Shown here piece by piece: positions 17,270 to 25,717 of a stretch of 39,299 bases of DNA; positions within the stretch are counted from its first letter, which is position 1, and every line of letters begins with the position of its first letter. The notes below the pieces were generated by a model. It was not told the origin of the DNA and did no database searches. It saw nothing but the letters and a program-made list of their open reading frames with translations. Location: positions 1 through 39,299 of the forward strand of contig NZ_JALBWM010000037.1 in assembly GCF_023895975.1 (NCBI RefSeq). Reading direction: 5' to 3'. Made by a program: the position numbers and the translations under genes. Source of the stretch: Microbulbifer okhotskensis (GTDB taxonomy: Bacteria; Pseudomonadota; Gammaproteobacteria; Pseudomonadales; Cellvibrionaceae).

Positions 17270-19233
17270 GTAACCTGAATCAACTGAAATCGGCCTACGA
17301 TGTTGTGATCATTGGAGGTGGTTGGGCAGGTTTGACTCTGGCGCGTCAATTGAAACGCAATAGTCCTGATTGCTCTATCGTGGTGATTGAAGCCAATAAC
17401 GAATATAAAGCTAAAGTTGGGGAAGCGACTGTCGAAATGACAGGCCACTATTTTATCAAGCAGCTGGGTTTAGTGAATTACCTTTATAGAAATCACTTAC
17501 CAAAAAATGGTCTCCGATTTTTCTATGACAACCCCGATCATACTTTATTGCTTAGTGATATGAGTGAGCATGGTACATCCAGCATTCCTCCCCATCCCGC
17601 TTTCCAGTTAGATCGAGCCAGATTGGAATCTGATCTTGTTGATATGAATAGGGACAACGGAATATCGGTAGTCCAGGGCGTAAAAGCAAAAAATCTGAAT
17701 ATAGTACCTGAGGATGAGTATCACACGGTTGGGGTTTCTGAAGGAGATTCTTCTGCAACGGTTAGTGCACGTTGGTTAGTAGACTGCAGTGGTCGAAACC
17801 GGTTTTCGAAAAAGCATAAAAAATTGACTCAGAATGAAAATGTGCCGCGCCATTTTTCCGCATGGGCTAGATTTAAAAACGTCCGGGATATTGATTCCAT
17901 GGGTGATGAAAATTGGCGTAAGAGGGCATTTGGAAGATTTCTGTCAACAAACCACTTTTCTGGAGATGGTTACTGGGTTTGGTTTATCCCGCTTAGTGGT
18001 GGATATACCAGTGTTGGTATTGTCGGTGAGAACAGCAAATTTGATAAACCTCCGACCAAACAACAGGCCTTTTTAAAATTTCTTGCTGAATATAGTGCTA
18101 TTTCTGAGTTGTTAGAGGGGGCTGATCTGGTTGACTTTGAAGCTTGGGGACAGCTGGCATACAGGGCGGATGAATTTATTTTTCCGGACCGATGGGCTAC
18201 CTCAGGTTTTTCGTCAATGTTTCTAGACCCGCTGTTTAGCGGCGGTGGGGATATGATCGCTTTGTTTAATGATCATATTTGCCAGCATATTATCCAAGAC
18301 TTGGGTGAAAATGACCGAGAAGGAGCTCAAAAGAGGCTCGATACAGAGCTGCCGATTGCCAATAAAGTGGTTAGAGAGTTCTATCAAGGACTTTATGCTC
18401 ATGTGGCTAACGTATACCCGGTAATTGATTCTGCGGAACTTTGCTCACCTCTACTTGCTTACAATACAGCAGCATATTTCCTAGAAATAGTCTGGGATTA
18501 TATGTCCGATAATTACCTGAATCAGGAGTACTGGCTGCGCAAAAGTTACCTGCGTCGTGGATATATGGCATTGGAGCTGATTTTACAGCGGCTGCTAATA
18601 GAGACGGCAAAGGAATTAAAAGAACAAGATAGGTATTATCGCAGAAACTGCGAAGGTTTTTTCGAGTCAGGCGCTGATCACTATAAATACTTTGTATATC
18701 TTATGGGAACCCCAGGCAAAGATGGGTGGCGTATTGATCTTAGGGTCAAGCTTTGGGTTGAAATGTTCTTGAAAGTGATTCAGATCAGGTTGGACCTGCC
18801 TAAGCTGGCAAATCGGACAGTAGTGCAGCAGGCCATTACCCTCCCAGACTTGCTCCAAAAGCCTAATTTGAATCGCAGTGATAGCACTTGGTTGTTTGAG
18901 AAAATTTCTTCGAAGCTCACCGAAATGCTCAACGATGAAATCGAAATACCGGTAGCTGCTGTAGTTTCGCAAACCTCATTTCATACCGATGCGATTGAGA
19001 TTATCGACCTTTCTGACGGTTACTCGATTAAAGAGCTAGAAGCCGTTACTAGAAAAGCGCAATCGCTTTGGATGCAGACTCAGGAATATATAGCAATGCC
19101 AAGTATGGTGCCTGTGTTTCTGGCCTTTGCCCGAGGGCAGCCAGATAGCATCATGGACTCGGTAATAGACCAACGAAAAAACCTGAGTGGGACCCAACTG
19201 GAATCTGCAAGTGTAGATTTGGAGGTCGTGTGA
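17266..19233 (+). CDS. Flavin-dependent halogenase-family enzyme
   Basis: This 655-residue FAD enzyme has the dinucleotide-binding GGGWAG (17-22), a KVGEATV segment (50-56), the halogenase motif WxWxIP as WVWFIP (237-242) and FLDPLFSGG (319-327), like the D-P-x-F-S segment of carrier-protein halogenases such as PltA. K80 in LPKNGLRF lies where the catalytic lysine of flavin halogenases is expected. The C-terminal extension of about 250 residues is long. Family knowledge: these enzymes use FADH2, O2 and chloride or bromide, often on carrier-bound aromatics. Some members with these motifs are hydroxylating oxidoreductases, so halogenation is likely but unproven. No flavin reductase gene is nearby. 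It overlaps both neighbours by four bases. Confidence 0.8.
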   Translation: MSNLNQLKSAYDVVIIGGGWAGLTLARQLKRNSPDCSIVVIEANNEYKAKVGEATVEMTGHYFIKQLGLVNYLYRNHLPKNGLRFFYDNPDHTLLLSDMSEHGTSSIPPHPAFQLDRARLESDLVDMNRDNGISVVQGVKAKNLNIVPEDEYHTVGVSEGDSSATVSARWLVDCSGRNRFSKKHKKLTQNENVPRHFSAWARFKNVRDIDSMGDENWRKRAFGRFLSTNHFSGDGYWVWFIPLSGGYTSVGIVGENSKFDKPPTKQQAFLKFLAEYSAISELLEGADLVDFEAWGQLAYRADEFIFPDRWATSGFSSMFLDPLFSGGGDMIALFNDHICQHIIQDLGENDREGAQKRLDTELPIANKVVREFYQGLYAHVANVYPVIDSAELCSPLLAYNTAAYFLEIVWDYMSDNYLNQEYWLRKSYLRRGYMALELILQRLLIETAKELKEQDRYYRRNCEGFFESGADHYKYFVYLMGTPGKDGWRIDLRVKLWVEMFLKVIQIRLDLPKLANRTVVQQAITLPDLLQKPNLNRSDSTWLFEKISSKLTEMLNDEIEIPVAAVVSQTSFHTDAIEIIDLSDGYSIKELEAVTRKAQSLWMQTQEYIAMPSMVPVFLAFARGQPDSIMDSVIDQRKNLSGTQLESASVDLEVV

Positions 19234-20144
19234 CACAGGAATTTTTTCAGGCGCGGGATAATAGTAATTTATCTTTTCGCTGGCTGCCTGCGGATAACAC
19301 AGAGTTTACGCTTATTTGTCTACACGGCAGTACATTTAGTAGCCAGTGGTATCTGATGTTTGGCCGGATTGTGCATAGCCATGGAATCAGTGTCTGCCTG
19401 CCGGATTGGCGTGGCCATGGAAAAAGTGAGGGAAAACCTGGGGACTTGGATTATTCCGACCAGTTACAGGATGACCTCTCTGACTTGATTAAGCATTTGA
19501 ATAAGCGTGGTGTTAACCACTTTGTTTTAGGTGGACACAGTGCGGGTTCATTGGTTGCGCTTAAGTATATCCACTTGTATGGGACAGATAGTATTGCTGG
19601 TTTTTTTGCGATAGCGCCACCGCTCACTCAGTCAGAAGAAACTCGAAAATATGATATTCCGGTATCTGGTCTGGAGTATTTTGTTCGCTATAACAGGAAG
19701 CGACACTATACACGGCCGGTGGCGGGTAAAGATCAGCAAAACCTACCGAAGCTCAGTCTTTGGAAATACTGGGTGGCCTTAATATTTCCCCGTTTACGGA
19801 AACTTTCGGTTTTACGTTTTCCACCGGTAGGCTCTGTGGCTGGCAATCAGGGGCGGGTCTTGGACTGTACCTTTAATCTGTTAAGTGCGTACAGCGTGAA
19901 ACGCTATTCTGACCTGTTCGCCAGTTTAGACATCCCCTGCCATTTTCTTGTAGGGGAAAAGGATGAGGTGATTGACACACATGTGTTGCATACGATTATG
20001 AGCTGGTATGTGTCACCCAGTATCGAATCAAAACTCACCGAGTTACCAAGAGCGACCCATATGTCTGCAATTTCAGCATCGGCTAAACCGATTTCTGGTT
20101 GGCTTGAATCTTTGCTTGCTCTACCCGTGGGGGTTGAGTCATGA
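19230..20144 (+). CDS. Alpha/beta hydrolase (lysophospholipase/thioesterase-like)
   Basis: This 304-residue serine hydrolase has an oxyanion-loop LHGSTFSSQW (31-40), the DWRGHGKSEG segment (59-68) typical of monoacylglycerol lipase-like proteins, the nucleophile elbow GGHSAG with S104, an acid in GEKDEVID and a histidine in THMSAI near the C-terminus, so the triad appears complete. There is no signal peptide. In this operon it may release or edit the carrier-bound product. Two alpha/beta hydrolases accompany the exosortase A ligase/decarboxylase locus elsewhere, a parallel worth noting. It starts with GTG overlapping the previous stop. Confidence 0.85.
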   Translation: MTQEFFQARDNSNLSFRWLPADNTEFTLICLHGSTFSSQWYLMFGRIVHSHGISVCLPDWRGHGKSEGKPGDLDYSDQLQDDLSDLIKHLNKRGVNHFVLGGHSAGSLVALKYIHLYGTDSIAGFFAIAPPLTQSEETRKYDIPVSGLEYFVRYNRKRHYTRPVAGKDQQNLPKLSLWKYWVALIFPRLRKLSVLRFPPVGSVAGNQGRVLDCTFNLLSAYSVKRYSDLFASLDIPCHFLVGEKDEVIDTHVLHTIMSWYVSPSIESKLTELPRATHMSAISASAKPISGWLESLLALPVGVES

Positions 20145-21271
20145 AGTTGGTCGGCGCTCACTTACCTGCGATGAAATCCCAGATCATAGCCGTGGGCTCG
20201 GTGATTACACTGGCGCAGCTTTTGGGAGATGGTTCTTATTGCACTGAGGGTAAAATCGCCGGAGACAATTACGGCTCGGTGCAAAGAAGTGATCGGAATA
20301 CACTGCACCTGAAAATAGAAAAAAATTGTAATCAGCCCCTTTTCTATTTTGTAAAAGAGGGGCGCTTGTTTTTAGGTCAGAATTTATCCTGTTTTCCTTA
20401 TGCAGGAGCGATCAATATTGATCATCGGTATCTGATCGAGCTGGAGTATTTTGGGTTTTCAGTTGAGAGAAAAAGCTTTTTGCAAGGGGTGAAAATGCTT
20501 TTTCCCGGCGACGACATTGTAGTCTTAGCTGAGGATCTGGTGTGGTTAGATGGCGATCCTAAAGGTAATGGACAGTTCGGAGCGGCATTAGTTACTACCC
20601 GGGATGCTAAAGATAGGATTTTTAATCGCTTACCGGCTGTTGCGGCTAAGCTATTTTCTCCCTTCGATACGCTGTTCTACGCTTATGTGGCCCAACAGTT
20701 AGAGGCAGCCGAGGGTTCTTTGCTGAAAATTGAACAGGCATGCTTGCCAGTGTCCTTTGGGTATGACTCCTGTAGAGCAAAGGTATTTGATCAAGCTCAC
20801 AAGCGTAAAGTGGCGGAGGGGGTAGATATACGAGACCACACTGACAGGGTTCAGAAAATTCTTAATCGATGCTGGAAAAAATCCAGTTCGATACTGGAAC
20901 AACAGGAATATATCAAGCATAAATTCTATCTTCCATTCGTACAGTTCTTACTTAATTCCTTGGCTCAAGGTTCAGGTAAACGAGTGGAAGTAGTCGATGG
21001 CGAGGGCGCTGATGAATTTAAACTCCCAGTACTATCAATTGATGATAAGCCCATATGTAATGTTTACGAGTCCTTTCAGCGGGTGTTCTTTTATGGTAGC
21101 CATTGGCTTTCAAAAGTCTGGTTTTATATACCGCCCATGATAAGTGCGAGTGTCATAAAGCGGCAGCAAGCGTATTCAAGGAGTGAGCAGCATATTTGTA
21201 TTTATGCGTTAACTCTGGATTATTTGTTGCGATTTCATAATATAAATACAGGTAATATTACCGGAGAGTAA
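20141..21271 (+). CDS. Shortened asparagine-synthetase-like protein (AsnB fold, divergent)
   Basis: This 376-residue protein follows the AsnB layout but is far shorter than the usual 550-650 residues. An N-terminal part without the glutaminase cysteine at position 2 carries the family run of strands (YFVKEGRLFLGQNLSCFPY, then FLQGVKMLFPGDDIV). The synthetase part has SFGYDS (205-210) in place of the SGGxDS ATP-pyrophosphatase loop and GEGADE (287-292), which is well conserved. Glutamine-dependent ammonia release is therefore unlikely. Adenylation and amide formation with an external amine is possible, as in beta-lactam synthetase or lasso-peptide cyclase relatives, but the first glycine of the loop is lost. 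It lies just before the carrier protein. The family call is moderate. Confidence 0.6.
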   Translation: MKLVGAHLPAMKSQIIAVGSVITLAQLLGDGSYCTEGKIAGDNYGSVQRSDRNTLHLKIEKNCNQPLFYFVKEGRLFLGQNLSCFPYAGAINIDHRYLIELEYFGFSVERKSFLQGVKMLFPGDDIVVLAEDLVWLDGDPKGNGQFGAALVTTRDAKDRIFNRLPAVAAKLFSPFDTLFYAYVAQQLEAAEGSLLKIEQACLPVSFGYDSCRAKVFDQAHKRKVAEGVDIRDHTDRVQKILNRCWKKSSSILEQQEYIKHKFYLPFVQFLLNSLAQGSGKRVEVVDGEGADEFKLPVLSIDDKPICNVYESFQRVFFYGSHWLSKVWFYIPPMISASVIKRQQAYSRSEQHICIYALTLDYLLRFHNINTGNITGE

Positions 21272-21273
21272 AT

Positions 21274-21528
21274 ATGTCTACAGCAGTTGTAGAGAGCAAG
21301 GTTCAAGAGCTTTGTGAGCAGATAGCTCTTATGCTGAATCTTGACACTGTTGATGCAGATACACCGATCGCTGAACTCGGGGTTGACTCCCTGAATATTG
21401 TCGAGGTGATACTAATCTGTGAACAGTTATACCCAGGGGTGATGAGCCCTGAAAATTTGGTGTTTGATGAGCATACCACATTGAAAGAGATGGATGGTCA
21501 GCTACTCGAAAACTCTGCTGAAATTTAA
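21274..21528 (+). CDS. Acyl carrier protein
   Basis: This 84-residue four-helix carrier protein has the phosphopantetheine attachment motif ELGVDSLNIVE with S39. It follows the asparagine-synthetase-like gene by two bases behind a GGAGAG site. As the only carrier in the operon, it is the likely acceptor for the ligase at 9265 and platform for the decarboxylase, dehydrogenases, ketosynthase-like proteins and halogenase. No phosphopantetheinyl transferase is encoded in the window, so a host enzyme would have to activate it. Confidence 0.93.
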   Translation: MSTAVVESKVQELCEQIALMLNLDTVDADTPIAELGVDSLNIVEVILICEQLYPGVMSPENLVFDEHTTLKEMDGQLLENSAEI

Positions 21529-21548
21529 CCCTTTGAAGGGGGCCGTCA

Positions 21549-22283
21549 ATGTTTAAAAAAGTGCTAACAATACTTATCAGTAGTTTTTTTATCGGAAATG
21601 TTGTTGCTTGGTTTTCAGGGGCAGCTCCCATAGAATTTGAGAAAATAGAGTTTTCAGACGATGAAATAAAACAGGTTGAATTTCTACAAGAAGAAATTGG
21701 TAAAGATAGTAATGACCCTGATTTGATGATGGAGTTGGGGCAACTCTTCAGTCATCATAATGAACTTGATAGAGCCGCATTATTGTTACACAACGCGTAT
21801 CAGCTGAGACCGGATGATATGTTAATTCGCGCGGCTTATTTCTCTAACGAGGGTAAGCGGGCTGGTGCCATGTTTGATCCAGTTATGGGGCTTTATAAGC
21901 TTTATCGTTTACGTCATGCAATGGATGAAGTCGATGACGCAGGGGTTCAGGCTGGATCGGACTTTAACGTTCGCTTGATTCGCTTGATTACTTTTTCTTA
22001 TGTGGGAAAAATTAGTGGTCACTTTGATCGAGTCTTTGAAGATGAACTCTGGTTTAACCACCTAATTGACACCGGTTCAGATACTCTGCCAGATACGATG
22101 GAGCAAATGGTTTATTTGGCACTGGCTAACGCCTATTTTAAAAAGGCCAATGATAGTGACACTGAATTAGCCGTTGCGTTTGACTACTACCAGAAGGCGC
22201 TGGCCTTTGCTCCCTGTCCTCTGACTATGGAAGCTTCATGTAAACAGCTAAGCCAGATGGTTGTAATTTTAGGTGCAAGCTGA
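21549..22283 (+). CDS. Membrane-anchored TPR-like periplasmic protein
   Basis: This 244-residue protein has an uncleaved or weakly cleaved N-terminal hydrophobic segment (about 5-24) followed by a helical-repeat domain. The pairs near 55-100 (LMMELGQLFSHHNELDRAALLLHNAYQLRP) fit tetratricopeptide repeats. It opens the transport half of the operon and overlaps the ATPase start by one base. A role as an accessory scaffold of the exporter is inferred from position. No closer family is recognised. Confidence 0.7.
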   Translation: MFKKVLTILISSFFIGNVVAWFSGAAPIEFEKIEFSDDEIKQVEFLQEEIGKDSNDPDLMMELGQLFSHHNELDRAALLLHNAYQLRPDDMLIRAAYFSNEGKRAGAMFDPVMGLYKLYRLRHAMDEVDDAGVQAGSDFNVRLIRLITFSYVGKISGHFDRVFEDELWFNHLIDTGSDTLPDTMEQMVYLALANAYFKKANDSDTELAVAFDYYQKALAFAPCPLTMEASCKQLSQMVVILGAS

Positions 22284-22987
22284 TGCTGGTTGAGTTAGAG
22301 GATGTTTCCAAGCGCTATCAGTTGGGAAATCTCTGGGTTGATGCCCTGAGAGGGATAAACTTGACCATTGAGCGTGGCGAATTTCTTGCCGTGAAAGGTC
22401 CAAGTGGCAGTGGCAAAAGTACCTTGTTGAATATTCTTTCGGCGCTTGATCACTGTGACTCAGGATCTGTCGAAATAGAAGGAATTAACCTGAGTGCGCT
22501 GAATGAGCATCAGTGCTCCCTATTCAGACGTCGACATATCGGTATCGTCTTTCAGTCTTTTAATCTGATACCGGTACTCACCGCTTTGGAGAATGTCATT
22601 TACCCATTGACCCTCAGTGGCACTGTCAATGCGAAGGCCAGAGCAGAAAAAGCTTTGGAGGCGGTGGGTCTTGAGCAGTTGATGAGTCAACGTCCCACCC
22701 AGCTTTCTGGGGGGCAAATGCAGCGAGTAGCGATTGCTCGGGCGATAGTCAGCCAGCCTAATTTAATTCTGGCCGATGAGCCCACAGCCAATCTGGATTC
22801 GGTGACCTCAGAGAGCATAATGAGCCTGATGAAGCAGCTCAATCGAGAACAAGGGGTGACGTTTGTGATTGCCACGCATGATAATTACGTAACCGGCCTG
22901 GCCTCCCGCGTGATTACCGTGCGGGATGGTGAATTAGTTGAAGATGAGCCCTCTCCACCGTTTACACTTCAGGAGGCTATCGCCTAA
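22283..22987 (+). CDS. ABC transporter ATP-binding protein, LolD/MacB type
   Basis: This 234-residue ATPase has Walker [10 protein letters not shown] (39-47), a Q-loop, the signature [15 protein letters not shown], Walker [13 protein letters not shown] and a switch histidine in ATHD. Sequence type and pairing with an FtsX/MacB-fold permease at 23688 place it in the LolD/MacB class, which drives extraction or mechanotransmission rather than classical channel transport. Start and stop each overlap the flanking genes by one base. Confidence 0.95.
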   Translation: MLVELEDVSKRYQLGNLWVDALRGINLTIERGEFLAVKGPSGSGKSTLLNILSALDHCDSGSVEIEGINLSALNEHQCSLFRRRHIGIVFQSFNLIPVLTALENVIYPLTLSGTVNAKARAEKALEAVGLEQLMSQRPTQLSGGQMQRVAIARAIVSQPNLILADEPTANLDSVTSESIMSLMKQLNREQGVTFVIATHDNYVTGLASRVITVRDGELVEDEPSPPFTLQEAIA

Positions 22988-23691
22988 TGAAACCCACTAC
23001 TTTAAATTCTGCCTCTCAGGTATTTTCCGTTTTCGCTGTTGTATTGTTGTTTGCTACAAGCGTATTGGCCGATGACTATATTTCGCCAACAGAAATTCCT
23101 TTCAACGATGTAGAGCGAGAGACGTTATTTGTTGCACTCAATGCGAACTCATCCGTAGAGCAAAAAAAGCAAGCCTATTTGGCCCAGCTGGCCCGCCTCA
23201 CTTCCTCGAAAACTACTAAAGTTGAGGAGGTTGAACATCTTGAGTCCTCTATAGCGGAGCTTCAGCTGCTGTTACCGGATGACCCGGAACTTAATGCCGC
23301 ACTGGGTTCTTCTATTTCATTTAAGTCCAGTTTCTATATTAATCAGTTGGCCAAACTCTCCCTCTTTTCCAGGCGAGGAAATCGAATAATGGATCGGGCT
23401 GTTAAACAGTCGCCCTTGAATTTGGGCGCGCGTTTACAACGGGGTATCAGTTGCGCAAATATGCCGGCTTTTCTGCGAAGAGCTCGTTATGCCGTTGAGG
23501 ATTTGGAGCTGGTGCGGGAGAAAATTGGGCGAAAATATGGTGCAGAATTTCTAGGTTTTGTCGAATTTTACCTCGCTCAGGCTTACCAAAGAAATGAACA
23601 GACCGATAAGGCTCAGCTCTTATTTCGTCAATTAGTAGCATCGGAAACAGATTGGTCTGATAAGGCTAAACAGGCACTGGAGACTCTGTGA
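22987..23691 (+). CDS. Secreted helical-repeat protein of the export module
   Basis: This 234-residue protein has a clear signal peptide (hydrophobic core near 12-27, cleavage near VLA-DD). The rest is predicted mostly helical, with a C-terminal TPR-like pair (EFYLAQAYQRNEQTDKAQLLFRQLV). It sits between the ATPase and the permease and overlaps both, so it is probably a periplasmic partner of the transporter. It does not resemble a named family that I can recall. Confidence 0.7.
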   Translation: MKPTTLNSASQVFSVFAVVLLFATSVLADDYISPTEIPFNDVERETLFVALNANSSVEQKKQAYLAQLARLTSSKTTKVEEVEHLESSIAELQLLLPDDPELNAALGSSISFKSSFYINQLAKLSLFSRRGNRIMDRAVKQSPLNLGARLQRGISCANMPAFLRRARYAVEDLELVREKIGRKYGAEFLGFVEFYLAQAYQRNEQTDKAQLLFRQLVASETDWSDKAKQALETL

Positions 23692-24923
23692 AAATGGGCT
23701 TGGGGTGGAAGGTTGCACTACTCAATATTATGCGCAATGGTCGCCGCAGCCTGATCACACTGGCTGCGATTGTGTTTGGATGTACAAGTTTAATTGTATT
23801 TGGCGGCTTTGTGCAGTCAATGTACGACGGTATGCGTGAGAGCATGATTCGCTCTCAACTGGGGCATATACAAATCTATGCCAATGGTTACAACCAATAT
23901 GGTAAGGCTGAGCCGGAAAAGTATCTTATTCCTGATCGTGATTTGAGTACTATTTCCCAATTGATCGAGAGTGAATCCAACGCGCTCGTAGTTGCTCCAC
24001 GGCTTAATTTCAATGGTTTATTGAGTGACGGCAAGCAGTCTATCGCCATCACCGGTATCGGAATTGATGCTGAGAAGGAGGTGATGCTCTCTTCAGCCAT
24101 TCGTATCGTTGATGGAGAAGATCTTTTTCCGGAGGATATAGAGGCGGCGCACTTGGGCGAAGGCCTTTTCAACGCTCTTGACGTTCAAGTGGGTGACTAC
24201 TTAACGCTATTGGCCAGTACTCAGGATGGTGCTATTAATGCGGTTGACGTGCAGGTGATGGGTGTTATCAGCACCGGGGTGAAGGCGTTGGATGATCGAT
24301 TGCTCAGGGTGAATTTACCTCTGGCTCAGGAACTGCTGTATACCTCGGATATTACTCGAATGGTGGTTTTGCTAGATGAGACGCAGCTCACCGATACCGC
24401 GATTAGTACCTTGGTCAGCGCTTTTGAACAGCATCACCTGGATTTGGAGTTGAAGAGCTGGGAAGAACTTGCCGGTTACTATCATCAAGTTGTAGGTCTT
24501 TTTAACGGTGTGTTTGAATTTATCACGGTTATTGTATTGATCATTGTGGCCCTAAGCATTTCCAACACTATGTTGATGGCGGTGATGGAGCGTACCCGAG
24601 AGCTTGGCACTATCCGGGCTATGGGCGGCACTCCTCGGCAGGTGGTGAGCTTAATCTTGTTGGAATCTGTATTTCTCGGATTAATTGGCAGTTTGTTGGG
24701 ATTGTTAATGGGCGCATTGGCAGCCAAGGGCATCACTTACGCCGAGTGGATGATGCCGCGCCCGCCAGGAAGTACTCAGGACTATCCAATTCGTGTCTTT
24801 GTGGTGCCGGATATATTATTTAGAACCTTCCTGTTGGGGTTTGCGATTTCTCTGGTCTCCAGTCTCTACCCCGCTGTAAAAGCTTCCCGGCTACCGGTTG
24901 TGAAAGCGCTGAGGTTTACTTGA
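23688..24923 (+). CDS. ABC transporter permease, FtsX/MacB (type VII) fold
   Basis: This 411-residue permease has one N-terminal membrane helix (about 20-42), a large MacB-type periplasmic domain and three C-terminal helices with the conserved ALSISNTMLMAVMERTRELG and IRAMGGTPRQVV segments of the FtsX family. A single permease gene suggests a homodimer, unlike LolCE. The GTG at 23688 with GGAG five bases upstream is taken as start; ATG at 23694 is possible. With the ATPase at 22283 it forms the inner-membrane engine of the export route. Confidence 0.93.
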   Translation: MKMGLGWKVALLNIMRNGRRSLITLAAIVFGCTSLIVFGGFVQSMYDGMRESMIRSQLGHIQIYANGYNQYGKAEPEKYLIPDRDLSTISQLIESESNALVVAPRLNFNGLLSDGKQSIAITGIGIDAEKEVMLSSAIRIVDGEDLFPEDIEAAHLGEGLFNALDVQVGDYLTLLASTQDGAINAVDVQVMGVISTGVKALDDRLLRVNLPLAQELLYTSDITRMVVLLDETQLTDTAISTLVSAFEQHHLDLELKSWEELAGYYHQVVGLFNGVFEFITVIVLIIVALSISNTMLMAVMERTRELGTIRAMGGTPRQVVSLILLESVFLGLIGSLLGLLMGALAAKGITYAEWMMPRPPGSTQDYPIRVFVVPDILFRTFLLGFAISLVSSLYPAVKASRLPVVKALRFT

Positions 24924-24952
24924 CCTCCTATGGAATCTCAATTGGATTTACC

Positions 24953-25705
24953 ATGTACAAACTGAATCTTACAGTCTTTCCAGTGCTGATTTTAAGCTGT
25001 CTGCTTTTTAGTGAATTGGGCTATGCAGCAGTTACGGCCGAATCTTTAGTCAACAGGCTGGATGATTTTAGAGGTTTCCGAGATCGGGGATTTACTTTTG
25101 ATATCACCAATATCAGCTATAAGAAAGAAAAGGAACCTCGTACTAACAAGCTTAGCGTTAAGGTATTTAACGAACAGTCATTGATCCAGTTTATGGCGCC
25201 TGCACGGGAGAAGGGTAGGGCGATGTTAAGGGAGAATGCGAATATGTGGCTCTATATCCCCGGAACACGCCGGGTCATTCGCATTGCCCCCTCCCAGCGT
25301 TTAATTGGAGAGACAAGCAATGGGGATGTCGTAGGAGCAAATTTTTCCAAGGACTATAAAGCGGAGCTAAAAGGGCAGGAAATTGTTGAAGGTGAAATTT
25401 ATTGGATTTTACAATTAAGTGCTAGTACATCCGGCGTTGCTTATGAAAAAGTAAATGTATGGATGTCGCAGTCAGCGGATAACAGGCCGTTTAAAGCTGA
25501 GTTTTATACCCGCTCGGGACGATTGCTTAAGACGGCTTATTACAAAGAATTTAAGCACTATGAAGGTGAGCTAAAGCTACATAAGCTACTGTTGGTGGAT
25601 GCTCTGGTTGAAGATAGTCACACCTGGATGAAGTTTGATGACTATCGATTTGAAAATCTGGATCCAGCGATATTTCAAAAAGGCTCTCTTGGTAGGCTTA
25701 ATTAG
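24953..25705 (+). CDS. LolA-like outer-membrane lipoprotein-sorting protein (PF17131-type)
   Basis: This protein of about 250 residues has a signal peptide (hydrophobic 5-18, cleavage near GYA-AV). The mature part matches the family often annotated as outer membrane lipoprotein-sorting protein: FMAPAREKGRAML, NMWLYIPGTRRVIRI, SFSK-like NFSKDYKAEL and a closing MKFDDYRFENLD. These LolA-fold proteins shuttle lipids or lipoproteins across the periplasm, commonly beside MMPL/RND or FtsX-type exporters. The ATG at 24953 is preferred over a TTG at 24920 because it puts the signal peptide at the N-terminus. Confidence 0.85.
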   Translation: MYKLNLTVFPVLILSCLLFSELGYAAVTAESLVNRLDDFRGFRDRGFTFDITNISYKKEKEPRTNKLSVKVFNEQSLIQFMAPAREKGRAMLRENANMWLYIPGTRRVIRIAPSQRLIGETSNGDVVGANFSKDYKAELKGQEIVEGEIYWILQLSASTSGVAYEKVNVWMSQSADNRPFKAEFYTRSGRLLKTAYYKEFKHYEGELKLHKLLLVDALVEDSHTWMKFDDYRFENLDPAIFQKGSLGRLN

Positions 25706-25717
25706 GCGCCTTACGTT

